From: Betaproteobacteria bacterium
Lineage (GTDB): Bacteria; Pseudomonadota; Gammaproteobacteria; Burkholderiales; Burkholderiaceae_C
DNA: 64,000 nt
Direction of reading: 5' to 3'
Assembly (NCBI GenBank): GCA_025356445.1
Contig: JANXSZ010000032.1
Location: 1-64,000 of the forward strand
The notes under the pieces are model-generated. The model was given only the letters and a program-made list of their open reading frames with translations, searched no databases and was not told where the DNA came from. Below are positions 47,416-56,346 of the stretch, in pieces. Position 1 is the stretch's first letter. Each line of letters opens with the position of its first letter. The position numbers and the translations under genes were made by a program.

Positions 47416-48591
47416 TTACAGGACTTCAAAAATGCCGCAAGCACCCATGCCGCCACCGATACACATGGTCACAGCCACGCGCTTGGCGCCACGGCGCTTG
47501 CCTTCGATCAGCGCGTGACCGGTCAGACGTTGGCCGCTGACGCCATAGGGGTGGCCCACCGCAATCGCGCCACCATTGACGTTCAGACGGTCAGCGGGAA
47601 TGCCCAGCTTGTCACGGCAGTAAATCACTTGCACGGCGAAAGCTTCGTTCAGCTCCCACAAATCAATGTCACTGACTTTCAAGCCCAAACGTGCCAGCAC
47701 CTTGGGGATGGCGTAAACCGGACCGATGCCCATTTCGTCAGGCTCGCAACCGGCCACCGCAAAGCCGAGGAAGCGGCCCAGAGGCTTCAGGCCACGCTGC
47801 TCTGCCATCACTTCGTTCATCACGACCACAGCGCCGCCGCCGTCAGAAAACTGACTGGCATTGCCTGCGGTAATCAAACCACCGGGCAAGGCGGAACGCA
47901 GGCCGCTGATCCCCTCTTTGGTTGTGCCGTCACGGATGCCTTCGTCAGCGCTGACGGTGACTTGTTTGGTGGTCAAGCCCATTACTTTGTCAGCCACACC
48001 CATGGTCACGGTGATAGGGGCGATTTCAGCAGCGAACAGGCCAGCAGCCAATGCGGCGGTGGCACGCTGTTGGCTGGCGGCACCGTATTCGTCCATGGCT
48101 TCGCGGCTGATGTTGTAGCGCTTGGCCACGTTTTCAGCAGTTTGCAGCATGTTCCAGTAGATCTCAGGCTTGTTTTTGACAAGCCAAGGGTCGGCCAGCA
48201 TATGGGTGTTCATCTCTTGCTGTACGCAAGAGATGCTTTCCACGCCACCAGCCACATAAACGTCGCCTTCCCCTGCGATCACGCGCTGGGCTGCGAGAGC
48301 GATGGTTTGCAAGCCTGATGAGCAAAAACGGTTGACTGTCATGCCGGACACGGTGATCGGGCAACCCGCACGCAAAGCCACTTGGCGGGCGATGTTGGCA
48401 CCAGTGGCGCCCTCAGGGGTGGCGCAGCCCATGATGACATCGTCCACTTCACCAGCTTCGATACCTGCACGGGCAATGGCATGCTCAACAGCATGGCCAC
48501 CCAGGGTGGCACCGTGGGTCATGTTGAAAGAACCCTTCCAGCTTTTGGCAAGAGGGGTGCGAGCGGTGGAAACGATTACGGCGTTGGTCAT
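47416..48591 (-). CDS. Acetyl-CoA acyltransferase (thiolase, FadA-like)
   Basis: 391 residues, thiolase family. Acyl-accepting Cys in [12 protein letters not shown], His in [16 protein letters not shown] and proton-donor Cys in [13 protein letters not shown]. It cleaves 3-oxoacyl-CoA in beta-oxidation, and an acetyl-CoA acetyltransferase role is a possible alternative. Neighbours on the same strand are the M20 peptidase and FadB-like genes upstream and the acyl-CoA dehydrogenase gene downstream. The start has only a weak ribosome site (AGGAG six bases before). Confidence 0.95.
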   Translation of the reverse strand: MTNAVIVSTARTPLAKSWKGSFNMTHGATLGGHAVEHAIARAGIEAGEVDDVIMGCATPEGATGANIARQVALRAGCPITVSGMTVNRFCSSGLQTIALAAQRVIAGEGDVYVAGGVESISCVQQEMNTHMLADPWLVKNKPEIYWNMLQTAENVAKRYNISREAMDEYGAASQQRATAALAAGLFAAEIAPITVTMGVADKVMGLTTKQVTVSADEGIRDGTTKEGISGLRSALPGGLITAGNASQFSDGGGAVVVMNEVMAEQRGLKPLGRFLGFAVAGCEPDEMGIGPVYAIPKVLARLGLKVSDIDLWELNEAFAVQVIYCRDKLGIPADRLNVNGGAIAVGHPYGVSGQRLTGHALIEGKRRGAKRVAVTMCIGGGMGACGIFEVL

Positions 48592-48669
48592 GGTTAATAC
48601 TCCTAAATTTATAGCAATAAAATAATGTTGGATATGCAGAAAAGCAAACTTAAAGCACTACAAAGTAGT

Positions 48670-50157
48670 TCAGGATGCTTTGGCACCCTGGGTCAAAAGG
48701 CGGTGATAAAAACGAATCAACTCGGCCAGATTGGCGGTGGCGATACGCTCGTTGGTGCCGTGAAAGCGGGGCAGGTCTTCGGCCTTGGCGCGCACCGGTG
48801 AGAACTTGAAAATATGGTCGCTGATCTCACCAAAGTGAATCGAATCGCTGCCACCAATCATCAAACCAGGAGCGACCAGGGTACCCGGGAACACCTCACG
48901 AACGGTGCGGTTGATAAGCTGAAACTGTGCAGAATCGGTGGGAGCGACTTTGGAGGCGTCCACCGCAGCAGGCAACGCGACCAGCTCAAACTTGTCACTG
49001 CCAGTGGCCTCGGTGACTTGGTTTATCACCCGTGCCATGACTTGCTCTTTGGTGTCCCCTGGCAGCAGACGAAAGTTCACTGTGGCCTCGGCACGCCCGG
49101 GCAGCACGTTGTCTTTGTTGCCGGCATTGAAGATGGTCAGCGCCGTGGTGGTGCGCAACATGGCGTTGGTGCTGGCTCCAGCTTCCAGTTGCTTTTGCAC
49201 AAGGGGGCCAAACAGCCATAAATTGGACAAAGCCACCCGCGAGAATCCACTCATTTCAGGGGCCACGGTGGCGAACATTTCACCTGCCACACCGCGAATA
49301 CCACCGGGCAACTGGTCGTCGTCAATGCGCTTCAAGGCGGCACTCATCATGGCGATGGCACTGGTGCCTTTGGGCGGGGGCATAGAGGCATGGCCTGGGG
49401 TGGCAGCCATTTTGAGCACCACTGACAAGTAGCCTTTTTCAGCCACGCCAATCAGCGCAGCAGGTTGCTTGAGGCCGGGCATGATGCCGTCGGTAATCAG
49501 CAAGCCTTCGTCCAGCACCATCGCCAGACGGACTTTGCGCTCTTTCAGCAGCGCTGCAATCTTGGCGGCACCATTCAAGCCACCGACCTCTTCATCAGCA
49601 CCAAAAGCCAGATAGACCGTGCGCTCAGGTTTGTAGCCGCTGGCGACCAGCATTTCTACCGCTTCCAGCTGCGCCATCAGGTTGCCTTTGTCGTCCCAGG
49701 CCCCCCGGCCCCAGACGAAACCATCCTTGACCTGACCTGAAAAAGGCTCGACAGCCCAGTCCTTCTCAGTGCCTGGGGCAATGGGCACCACGTCCTGGTG
49801 CGCCATCAGCATGATGGGCTGCGCATCGGGTTTGGAGCCTTGCCATGTGTACAGCAGACTCAAACCACCTACCACCTCACGCTTGAGCGTGGCGTGAGTT
49901 TGGGGAAAACGGGTCTGCAGCAGTGCGTGCAGTTGCTGGAACTGGTCGGAACTGAGCGCCACATCATCGCGCGACGACACGGTACGCAAGCGTACCGCTT
50001 CACCTAGCCGGGTAGCGGCACCCGCTTCGTCCACGGGCAGTGTTGCGATAGGGGGTACGTCGAGTTGACGTGAACCTTTGCGCAACGTGTTGACGGCCAG
50101 GATAGCCACCAACACCAGCAACGCCGCCAGCAAACTGAGCAGGATTTTTTTGACCAT
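48670..50157 (-). CDS. Membrane-anchored M20-family metallopeptidase (carboxypeptidase/amidohydrolase)
   Basis: 495 residues. N-terminal membrane segment (about 5-24). M20 core with zinc ligands: LMAHQDVVP, GRGAWDDKGN and FGADEEVGG, plus the dimerisation domain (about 260-390) and GGSDSIHFGEI near the end with the last His. It resembles the PM20D1-type long M20 enzymes that cleave or form N-acyl amino acids. Its place inside a beta-oxidation group would fit an N-acyl amino acid substrate (inference). Confidence 0.9.
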   Translation of the reverse strand: MVKKILLSLLAALLVLVAILAVNTLRKGSRQLDVPPIATLPVDEAGAATRLGEAVRLRTVSSRDDVALSSDQFQQLHALLQTRFPQTHATLKREVVGGLSLLYTWQGSKPDAQPIMLMAHQDVVPIAPGTEKDWAVEPFSGQVKDGFVWGRGAWDDKGNLMAQLEAVEMLVASGYKPERTVYLAFGADEEVGGLNGAAKIAALLKERKVRLAMVLDEGLLITDGIMPGLKQPAALIGVAEKGYLSVVLKMAATPGHASMPPPKGTSAIAMMSAALKRIDDDQLPGGIRGVAGEMFATVAPEMSGFSRVALSNLWLFGPLVQKQLEAGASTNAMLRTTTALTIFNAGNKDNVLPGRAEATVNFRLLPGDTKEQVMARVINQVTEATGSDKFELVALPAAVDASKVAPTDSAQFQLINRTVREVFPGTLVAPGLMIGGSDSIHFGEISDHIFKFSPVRAKAEDLPRFHGTNERIATANLAELIRFYHRLLTQGAKAS

Positions 50158-50211
50158 GGTGTCGATGTCCGTCCGGGTATGCGTCGTTTACTCGTCGTTG
50201 AGCGGTAACGC

Positions 50212-52323
50212 TTAATTGAAGGTCTTGCCTTCAGCGGCCAACTTGGCGAGCAACGGCGCGGGTTGCCAAAAAGCGCCGTCATCCAGCGGGTTCTTGGCGA
50301 AGCGGTTCATGCTTTGCACCACGTTGAACAGGCCCACTTGGTCGGCGTAGTGCATAGGGCCACCACGGTAGATGGGGAAGCCGTAGCCGGTCAGGTACAC
50401 CATGTCGATGTCGCTGGCTTTGCTGGCAATGCCTTCTTCCAGGATGTGGGCGGCTTCGTTGACCATCGAATACACCAAGCGCTGCACGATTTCTTCGTCG
50501 GAAATTTTGCGGGCGGTGATGCCGACCGCTTTGCGGTGCTCTTCCACCATCTTGACAACGATGTCGCTGGGAATAGCGTCGCGCTTGCCAGCTTGGTAGT
50601 CGTACCAGCCTGCGCCGGTTTTTTGACCATAGCGGCCCAGCTCGCACAGCAGGTCGGCGGTTTTGCTGTACTTCATGCCGGGCTTTTCGATGTTGCGGCG
50701 CTTGCGGATGGCCCAGCCAATGTCATTGCCAGCCAAATCGCCCATGCGGAATGGACCCATGGCGAAGCCGAATTTCTCGACCGCCTTATCCACTTGCGCA
50801 GGGGTGCAGCCTTCTTCAAGCAAGAAACCCGCTTGGCGGCTGTACTGCTCGATCATGCGGTTGCCGATGAAGCCATCGCACACGCCGGAGACCACCGAGG
50901 TCTTTTTGATCTTTTTGCCCAGCGCCATGACAGTAGCGAGCACGTCTTTGCCCGTCTTTTCGCCGCGCACGACTTCCAGCAGCTTCATCACGTTGGCAGG
51001 GCTGAAAAAGTGGGTGCCGATCACGTCTTGCGGACGCTTGGTGAAGCCAGCGATCTGATTCACGTCCAGCGTAGAGGTGTTGCTGGCCAGGATGGCACCG
51101 GGCTTCATCACGCGGTCGAGTTCGGTGAACACGGCTTGTTTCACGCCCATTTCTTCAAACACGGCTTCGATCACCATGTCTGCGTCTTTGAGGTCGTCAT
51201 AGCTCAGCGTGGTGGTGAGCAGGCTCATGCGCTGCTCGTATTTCTCTTGCTTGAGCTTGCCTTTTTTGACTTGCGATTCGTAGTTTTTGCGGATGGTGGC
51301 GATGCCACGGTCCAGTGCTTCTTGCTTCATCTCCAGCATCTTGACGGGGATACCCGCATTCAAGAAGTTCATGGAAATGCCTCCACCCATGGTGCCTGCA
51401 CCAATAACCGCTATGGAGTTGATAGCACGCTGTGACGTATCAGCAGGCACATCAGGGATTTTGGAGGCAGCACGCTCGGCCACGAACAGGTGGCGCAGAG
51501 CACGGCATTCGGGGGTCATCATCAGGTTGATGAAGATGTCGCGCTCAATCAGCATACCGGCATCAAACTTGTTCTTGGTGGCCGCTTGCACCGCATCCAC
51601 GCACTTGCCCGGGGCGGGGTAGTTTTTGGACATGCCCTTGACCATGTTGCGGGCAAACTGGAAGTAAGCGTCGCCCAGCGGGTGCTTGCAAGGCAGATTG
51701 CGCACCAGAGGCAGTGCGGAGCCATCCGCGTGCTTGGCCGCCATGGCCTGGGCCAGGGCAAGGGCCTCTTCGGCCAAAGAATCAGCTGATGCAGCCATCT
51801 TGTCAAACAGCTTTTGACCGGGCATGGAAGCGATCAGCTCGCTCTTGACAGGCTCGCCGCTGACAATCATGTTCAGGGCAACTTCACAACCCAGTACGCG
51901 GGGCAGACGCTGTGTGCCGCCGGCGCCAGGAATCAAACCAAGTTTGACTTCAGGCAGCGCGATGCTGGTGCCAGGCGCCGCAATGCGGTAATGGCAACCC
52001 AACGCCAGCTCCAAACCACCGCCCATGGCTACGCTGTGGATAGCGGCGATGACGGGCTTGGCTGAGTTCTCAACAGCAACGATCACGCTGAGCAAATTAG
52101 GTTCTTGCAAAGCTTTGGGTGAGCCAAACTCTTTGATATCAGCCCCACCGGAAAAAGCCTTGCCTGCGCCGGTTAGGACGATGGAAGTCACCGCTGCATC
52201 GTTATTGGCTCGGGTCAAGCCGTCGGTGATGCCAAGGCGTGTGGACAAGCCCAAACCGTTGACAGGTGGGTTGTTCAGGGTAATTACGGCAACGTTGCCA
52301 TGGACTTTGTATTCAGCGGTCAT
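50212..52323 (-). CDS. Bifunctional enoyl-CoA hydratase / 3-hydroxyacyl-CoA dehydrogenase, FadB/FadJ-like
   Basis: 703 residues from the ATG at 52323, with AGGAAG upstream. Crotonase half (about 1-280): GAGKAFSGGADIKEFG and AIHSVAMGGGLELALGCHYR with the catalytic Glu pair in LPEVKLGLIPGAGGTQRLPR. The dehydrogenase half starts near 300 with SIAVIGAGTMGGGISMNF (NAD) and continues with GTHFFSPANVMKLLEVV and DGFIGNRM, including the catalytic His. It performs steps two and three of beta-oxidation. A GCTAT-N7-ATAGC repeat lies at 51410-51426. Confidence 0.96.
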   Translation of the reverse strand: MTAEYKVHGNVAVITLNNPPVNGLGLSTRLGITDGLTRANNDAAVTSIVLTGAGKAFSGGADIKEFGSPKALQEPNLLSVIVAVENSAKPVIAAIHSVAMGGGLELALGCHYRIAAPGTSIALPEVKLGLIPGAGGTQRLPRVLGCEVALNMIVSGEPVKSELIASMPGQKLFDKMAASADSLAEEALALAQAMAAKHADGSALPLVRNLPCKHPLGDAYFQFARNMVKGMSKNYPAPGKCVDAVQAATKNKFDAGMLIERDIFINLMMTPECRALRHLFVAERAASKIPDVPADTSQRAINSIAVIGAGTMGGGISMNFLNAGIPVKMLEMKQEALDRGIATIRKNYESQVKKGKLKQEKYEQRMSLLTTTLSYDDLKDADMVIEAVFEEMGVKQAVFTELDRVMKPGAILASNTSTLDVNQIAGFTKRPQDVIGTHFFSPANVMKLLEVVRGEKTGKDVLATVMALGKKIKKTSVVSGVCDGFIGNRMIEQYSRQAGFLLEEGCTPAQVDKAVEKFGFAMGPFRMGDLAGNDIGWAIRKRRNIEKPGMKYSKTADLLCELGRYGQKTGAGWYDYQAGKRDAIPSDIVVKMVEEHRKAVGITARKISDEEIVQRLVYSMVNEAAHILEEGIASKASDIDMVYLTGYGFPIYRGGPMHYADQVGLFNVVQSMNRFAKNPLDDGAFWQPAPLLAKLAAEGKTFN
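51410..51426. repeat. GCTAT-N7-ATAGC element inside the fadB-like gene
   Basis: Arms 51410-51414 and 51422-51426, loop GGAGTTG, encoding the stretch just before the NAD-binding IAVIGAG motif. A near copy with one mismatch (GCTAC arm) is at 52025-52041 in the same gene. Confidence 0.6.
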
Positions 52324-52367
52324 GCAGTGCTTCCTCTGGGGGGTGAATAACGGAAGGAGATAAAAAA

Positions 52368-52381
52368 AGAACGGTCGTTCT
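52368..52381. promoter_or_regulatory. Candidate TetR-family operator upstream of the fadB-like gene
   Basis: AGAACG-GT-CGTTCT: two perfect 6-bp arms around GT, 45 bases before the start codon. Known TetR-type fatty acid regulators bind AACG...CGTT-like dyads. No tetR gene is in the window. Confidence 0.55.
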
Positions 52382-52429
52382 ATTTTTGCTTGCCGAATTA
52401 TGCACAAGTGTTGGGGTGTGCAGAACGGG

Positions 52430-52452
52430 GAAAGCCCCATAACGGGGCTTTC
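52430..52452. terminator. Hairpin between the aldolase and fadB-like genes
   Basis: GAAAGCCCC-ATAAC-GGGGCTTTC, a perfect 9-bp stem downstream of the class II aldolase gene (minus strand). No clear T-tract, so the terminator call is tentative. Confidence 0.5.
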
Positions 52453-52514
52453 AGGGGTGTTTTCAGTCTCGCGTGGGACAAATACCAGGGTGTTGGGCAG
52501 TGCGCTTTAAACCA

Positions 52515-53270
52515 TCAGGTCTTGTAGCTCTCGTCCATGCGGTCAAGCTTGCGCAGCAAAGCGGGCCAAGTCAGTGCCGAGCCCTGCCCTGCTGTCGCGA
52601 CTTTCATGATGGTGGCATTGAGGTCAATCACCGGTTTTTGAATGTGGTGCAGCTCACCACCGGCTTGCGCGTCGATTTGGATGCGGCAGGTGTTCTCAAA
52701 CGTGTACATGTGCAAAAACGCGTCCGGGATGGTACGCCCCACCGTCAGCAAGCCGTGGTTGCGCAGCATCAGGTAGTTGGCGTTGCCCAAATCAGCTTGC
52801 AGGCGGGGTTTTTCACCTTCATGCAACGCGACACCTTCGTAGTCATGATAGGCCAGCGAATTGAGCACAAAGGTGGACTGCTGACTCAAAGGAAGCACGC
52901 CGCACTTTTGCGCGCTGACGGCAATACCGGCGCGGGTGTGGGTGTGCAGCACGCAGCCAGCATCCTCACGTACCTCGTGGATGCAGCCGTGGATGGTGAA
53001 GCCTGCGGGGTTGACGGGGAACGCGGATTCACTCAGCTTGTTGCAATGCAGGTCGATTTTGATCAGGCTCGACGCGGTGATTTCATCAAACATCAGGCCA
53101 TAAGGGTTGATGAGGAAATGGTGGTCAGTACCTGGCACGCGGGCACTGACGTGGGTGAAGACCAAATCGCTCCAGCCGTAGGCGGCTATAAGGCGGTAGC
53201 AAGCGGCAAGGTCAACACGCAGCTGCCATTCTTCGGGGCTGACGCTGTTTTTCAGGGAGGGGATATTCAT
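52515..53270 (-). CDS. Class II aldolase/adducin-family protein
   Basis: 251 residues. Adducin head fold: AAYGWSDLVFTHVSARVPG start, zinc His pair in VLHTHTRAGIAV and a third His in LMLRNHGLLTVG. The zinc site seems complete, so an enzyme is likely, but the substrate cannot be told. Members include fuculose-phosphate aldolases, decarboxylases and epimerases. It is upstream of a PhnZ-like HD gene on the same strand in gene order HD then aldolase (43 bases apart), which suggests a shared pathway. Confidence 0.88.
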   Translation of the reverse strand: MNIPSLKNSVSPEEWQLRVDLAACYRLIAAYGWSDLVFTHVSARVPGTDHHFLINPYGLMFDEITASSLIKIDLHCNKLSESAFPVNPAGFTIHGCIHEVREDAGCVLHTHTRAGIAVSAQKCGVLPLSQQSTFVLNSLAYHDYEGVALHEGEKPRLQADLGNANYLMLRNHGLLTVGRTIPDAFLHMYTFENTCRIQIDAQAGGELHHIQKPVIDLNATIMKVATAGQGSALTWPALLRKLDRMDESYKT

Positions 53271-53313
53271 GGTGCTTCAATTTCCGTGGGGTGGGTGGGT
53301 GAAAGGTAGGGAT

Positions 53314-53907
53314 TCAAGCGGCAACCGGAGCCGCTTTCAGAGCGGCTTTGTACACCGAGTTTTTAGGCACGGCCATGACGCGGCGCACCATTGGCTCGAA
53401 CTCGCTCAAAGGCAAGATTTCTTTGGACGCATCGAAAGCCGGGTTGTCATACAGGGCGATGAACTCTTCCGTACGGGCATAGTGTTCATGACCCGTGAAC
53501 ATATCGCGCATATGGCGGTCCATACCGATGTGATGAAAGAAGTTGTAGCCTTGAAAGATGCCATGGTTTTGCACCATCCACAGGTTGGCATCGCTCACAA
53601 ACGGCTTCAAAATCGCCGCAGCAATATCGGGGTGGTTGTACGACCCCAGCGTGTCGCCGATGTCATGCAGCAGCGCGCACACCACATACTCTTCATCACG
53701 GCCATCACGCAGCGCCAAGGTAGCGGTTTGCAGGCAATGGCTGTAACGGTCGATGGGGAAACCGCCGTAATCACCATCAAGCAGCTTGAGGTGATCGAGC
53801 ACGCGGTCGGGCAGGGTTTTGTTCATCTTCATCGCCTCAGGGACGATGGCCATCCAGTCCTCTTTGGTGCTGATGTCCATGCGGGTGAAGGTGGCGCGGG
53901 CGTTCAT
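53314..53907 (-). CDS. HD-domain protein resembling PhnZ-type mixed-valent di-iron oxygenases
   Basis: 197 residues. HD motif CALLHDIGD, with an upstream RYSHCLQTATLA helix (His ligand), NHPDIAAAIL and MVQNHGIF His further on. This arrangement of extra His, and the QTA-type helix before HDIG, looks more like PhnZ or other di-iron HD oxygenases than nucleotide phosphohydrolases. The call is by eye and moderate. It is upstream of a class II aldolase gene, so an oxidative carbon-cleaving step on a small molecule is possible (inference). Confidence 0.6.
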   Translation of the reverse strand: MNARATFTRMDISTKEDWMAIVPEAMKMNKTLPDRVLDHLKLLDGDYGGFPIDRYSHCLQTATLALRDGRDEEYVVCALLHDIGDTLGSYNHPDIAAAILKPFVSDANLWMVQNHGIFQGYNFFHHIGMDRHMRDMFTGHEHYARTEEFIALYDNPAFDASKEILPLSEFEPMVRRVMAVPKNSVYKAALKAAPVAA

Positions 53908-54082
53908 GGGTGGGGGCTCCTTGGAATAATAAGAGGGCGTGTCTGGGAAGTTATCGTAAGTTTTTTTCCAACTTCGGAGGTGGCCGAAGGAGACACTTTG
54001 ATGGCTTTGGCGCTACGTACAAACCCGCAGCACAGGATAATCAGCACCCCGCCCTCGCATCCCCTCTCATATTCAACCCGCA

Positions 54083-54595
54083 ATGACTGCCCCCGTGACT
54101 GAAATATCCCTCGACCCTGAAGCATCCCAAGAACGCACCGATATCCATGAACCCCGCTTGTGGCGCAGTGGTCTGTGGACGGCACGGGTCATCAAAAACG
54201 AAGACGATGACGGCTGGGCAGTGGCCATGGTGCGCCAGGGAGAATCTGAACCCGCGCTGGTTGGCCCCTGGACGATGGGGCGCGATAAAAAGAACCCCAA
54301 ACCACTGGACAAATCCGCCTTCTCTACGCTGGTGAAAACCGCGTCAGAGGTGATTCGACGCCATGAACAGGCCTTGCACAGCGCCTTGAATAAAAACCTG
54401 AGCGTGGAAATCGGTGGTGTCCGTATCCGTGTAGCTTTGCAAATCGTGCCCGATGAAGATGATGCCTATGCCTTGCTGAGTGCGCAAAACACCTTCGGCG
54501 AAGAATTAGCGCAGGTGCGGGTGGCACCGAACTTCAAACTGAATACGGCCAGCGCAACAGCCTGGGTGGAGACCGAATTCCGTAAACCAGCGTAA
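54083..54595 (+). CDS. Conserved hypothetical protein
   Basis: 170 residues, no signal peptide or membrane segment, acidic overall. Its first half carries LWTARVIKNEDDDGWAVAM and GPWTMGRDKKNPKPLD; the second half ALQIVPDEDDAYALL and a C-terminal WVETEF. I know no motif here. It looks like a genuine soluble protein, with coding character like its neighbours, and I think similar ones occur in related genera. It is divergent from the HD gene with 175 bases between. Confidence 0.75.
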   Translation: MTAPVTEISLDPEASQERTDIHEPRLWRSGLWTARVIKNEDDDGWAVAMVRQGESEPALVGPWTMGRDKKNPKPLDKSAFSTLVKTASEVIRRHEQALHSALNKNLSVEIGGVRIRVALQIVPDEDDAYALLSAQNTFGEELAQVRVAPNFKLNTASATAWVETEFRKPA

Positions 54596-54776
54596 TGCGC
54601 AAGACGGGCAAGACTTAAAAGCTTGAAATACAGGCGCCCTGCCTCAGGGTATGCCCTCGCTGGGCGGTAATTCCGGACCTGCCACTGCGGTTTAAAGCCA
54701 ATTTGACTTGGTTTGATGGCATAGTTGTTGCACTGCTTTACATGCAGCATGATGCAGCACCTTATGGAGGCCCCCT

Positions 54777-55205
54777 ATGAAACCCGTGTCTGAACTCCTT
54801 AAAAATCGCCCGTCAGAAGTCTGGCATACCGCTCCAAGCACCAGTGTGTTTGACGCACTACACCAGCTCTCACGCTACGAAGTCGGTGCGCTGATGGTGA
54901 TGGTGGATGACAAACTGGTGGGGGTGTTCTCAGAGCGCGACTACACCCGCAAAGTGGCATTGCAAGGCCGTAACTCCAAAGAGACCCTGGTGTCCGACAT
55001 CATGACCGCCAATGTGCTGACGGTGACACCCAAAACCAACACCCACGAGTGCATGGCCTTGATGAGCCAAAAGAAAATTCGCCATTTGCCCGTGTTGGAC
55101 GGCAACGCCGTGGTGGGCATGATCTCTATCCGTGATTTGATGGACGATATCATCGCGGAACACGAGCAGACGATTGAGCAATTGCGCAGCTACATTCAAA
55201 GCTAA
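54777..55205 (+). CDS. Tandem CBS-domain protein
   Basis: 142 residues consisting of two CBS motifs: about 10-65 (VFDALHQLSRYEVGALMVM, GVFSERDYTRKVAL) and about 75-130 (VSDIMTANVLTVTPKT, KIRHLPVLDGNAVVGMISIRD). CBS pairs bind adenine nucleotides. Stand-alone versions of this size are common and of unclear role. The ribosome site is GGAGG, eight bases before the ATG. Confidence 0.93.
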   Translation: MKPVSELLKNRPSEVWHTAPSTSVFDALHQLSRYEVGALMVMVDDKLVGVFSERDYTRKVALQGRNSKETLVSDIMTANVLTVTPKTNTHECMALMSQKKIRHLPVLDGNAVVGMISIRDLMDDIIAEHEQTIEQLRSYIQS

Positions 55206-55244
55206 GGCCCAAAGTGGGGCGTTGGGTTTGCCTATGATGGCGGT

Positions 55245-55517
55245 ATGCGTCCAAACCACACCCCATCTCCAGCCCTATCGAAATCCAGCGCTGCGCGCCA
55301 TAAATTCGACAAAAAAGCCAACACCGAACTGCTTTACAAAGGCGTACTTTGTGCGCTGATTGGCTTGGCAGTCTTGATTTCCCCGTATTTCATGAGCGCA
55401 CCTGACCTGCGTAGCATCGTCGGTGGGGCGTCGCTGGTAGGCTGGTTTGCGCTGGTACTGGGTGGTTCATTTTTAGTGCAGTTTGGCGTGCGAAGCTGGG
55501 CCGCGCTGCCACGGTAA
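55245..55517 (+). CDS. Small two-segment membrane protein, unknown
   Basis: 90 residues. A basic N-terminus (RHKFDKKANTELLYKG), then two membrane segments (about 31-49 and 60-82). No recognised family. It starts 39 bases after the CBS gene and may be co-transcribed with it. It ends just before the convergent esterase gene. Confidence 0.65.
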   Translation: MRPNHTPSPALSKSSAARHKFDKKANTELLYKGVLCALIGLAVLISPYFMSAPDLRSIVGGASLVGWFALVLGGSFLVQFGVRSWAALPR

Positions 55518-55535
55518 TTCGACGGTTTAAGCCGT

Positions 55536-56207
55536 TCAGGCCGTTTTGGCCAATACTTTCAGCAGCCACTGGTTCAAATCATTCACCTCTTCCGGGCACA
55601 CCGAGTGCTCCATGGCGTAATCCGTCCATTGCACCTTGTAGCCTAAGGCTTGCAAGGTATCGCGAGATGCGGTGGCGCGGGCCAGCATGACCACAGGATC
55701 GCGTCGGCCATGGGCCAAAAATACGGGTACATCGGTATTTTCAGTGCTGCGCTCAGCGGCTGTTTTGTCGGCCAGTGGCAAATAACCGGACAAACCAACG
55801 ATGCCAGCCAAGCGCTCGCGGTGGCGCAGCCCGGTCAGCAATGCCATCGCACAGCCTTGTGAAAACCCTGCGATAACGGTACGGCTGGCGGGAATGCCAC
55901 GGGCTTTTTCACGGGCCAGAATGTCTTCAATAGCGGCTTGCGATTTGCGCAGCCCGGCTTCGTCCTCTTGACGGCCCAACTCAGTGACCAAAATGTCGTA
56001 CCACGCAGGCATGCGGTGGCCGCCGTTGATAGTGACAGGGATTTGCGGTGCATTGGGGAACACAAAACGCACAGGGCCAACGGAAGAAAGGTTCAACTCG
56101 CGGCAGATCGGCACAAAATCATTGCCATCGGCACCCAGACCATGCATCAACACGATGGTAGCGGTGGGATTCGGGCCGGTTTCGATTTCAACGGTAGAGA
56201 GTGTCAT
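55536..56207 (-). CDS. Carboxylesterase/phospholipase (alpha/beta hydrolase)
   Basis: 223 residues from the ATG at 56207; the longer open frame begins with unlikely residues. Family features: LMHGLGADGNDFVPI (oxyanion loop), nucleophile GFSQGCAM, Asp in HGRRDPVV and His in YAMEHSVCPEE. It belongs to the acyl-protein thioesterase/carboxylesterase 2 group. The substrate is unknown. Confidence 0.93.
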   Translation of the reverse strand: MTLSTVEIETGPNPTATIVLMHGLGADGNDFVPICRELNLSSVGPVRFVFPNAPQIPVTINGGHRMPAWYDILVTELGRQEDEAGLRKSQAAIEDILAREKARGIPASRTVIAGFSQGCAMALLTGLRHRERLAGIVGLSGYLPLADKTAAERSTENTDVPVFLAHGRRDPVVMLARATASRDTLQALGYKVQWTDYAMEHSVCPEEVNDLNQWLLKVLAKTA

Positions 56208-56346
56208 GGCGGTGTAGCGTTGTAACGCTGTAGTGCATTTTAAAAAATGCAACTGTACCAACATGGCCAGTACTGCTGGATGGCCAAGTCGGGCTGTCGT
56301 TTGCGCGATGGGCAAGCGCGGCCTACTCTGCTAGCCTCTGTGCCCT

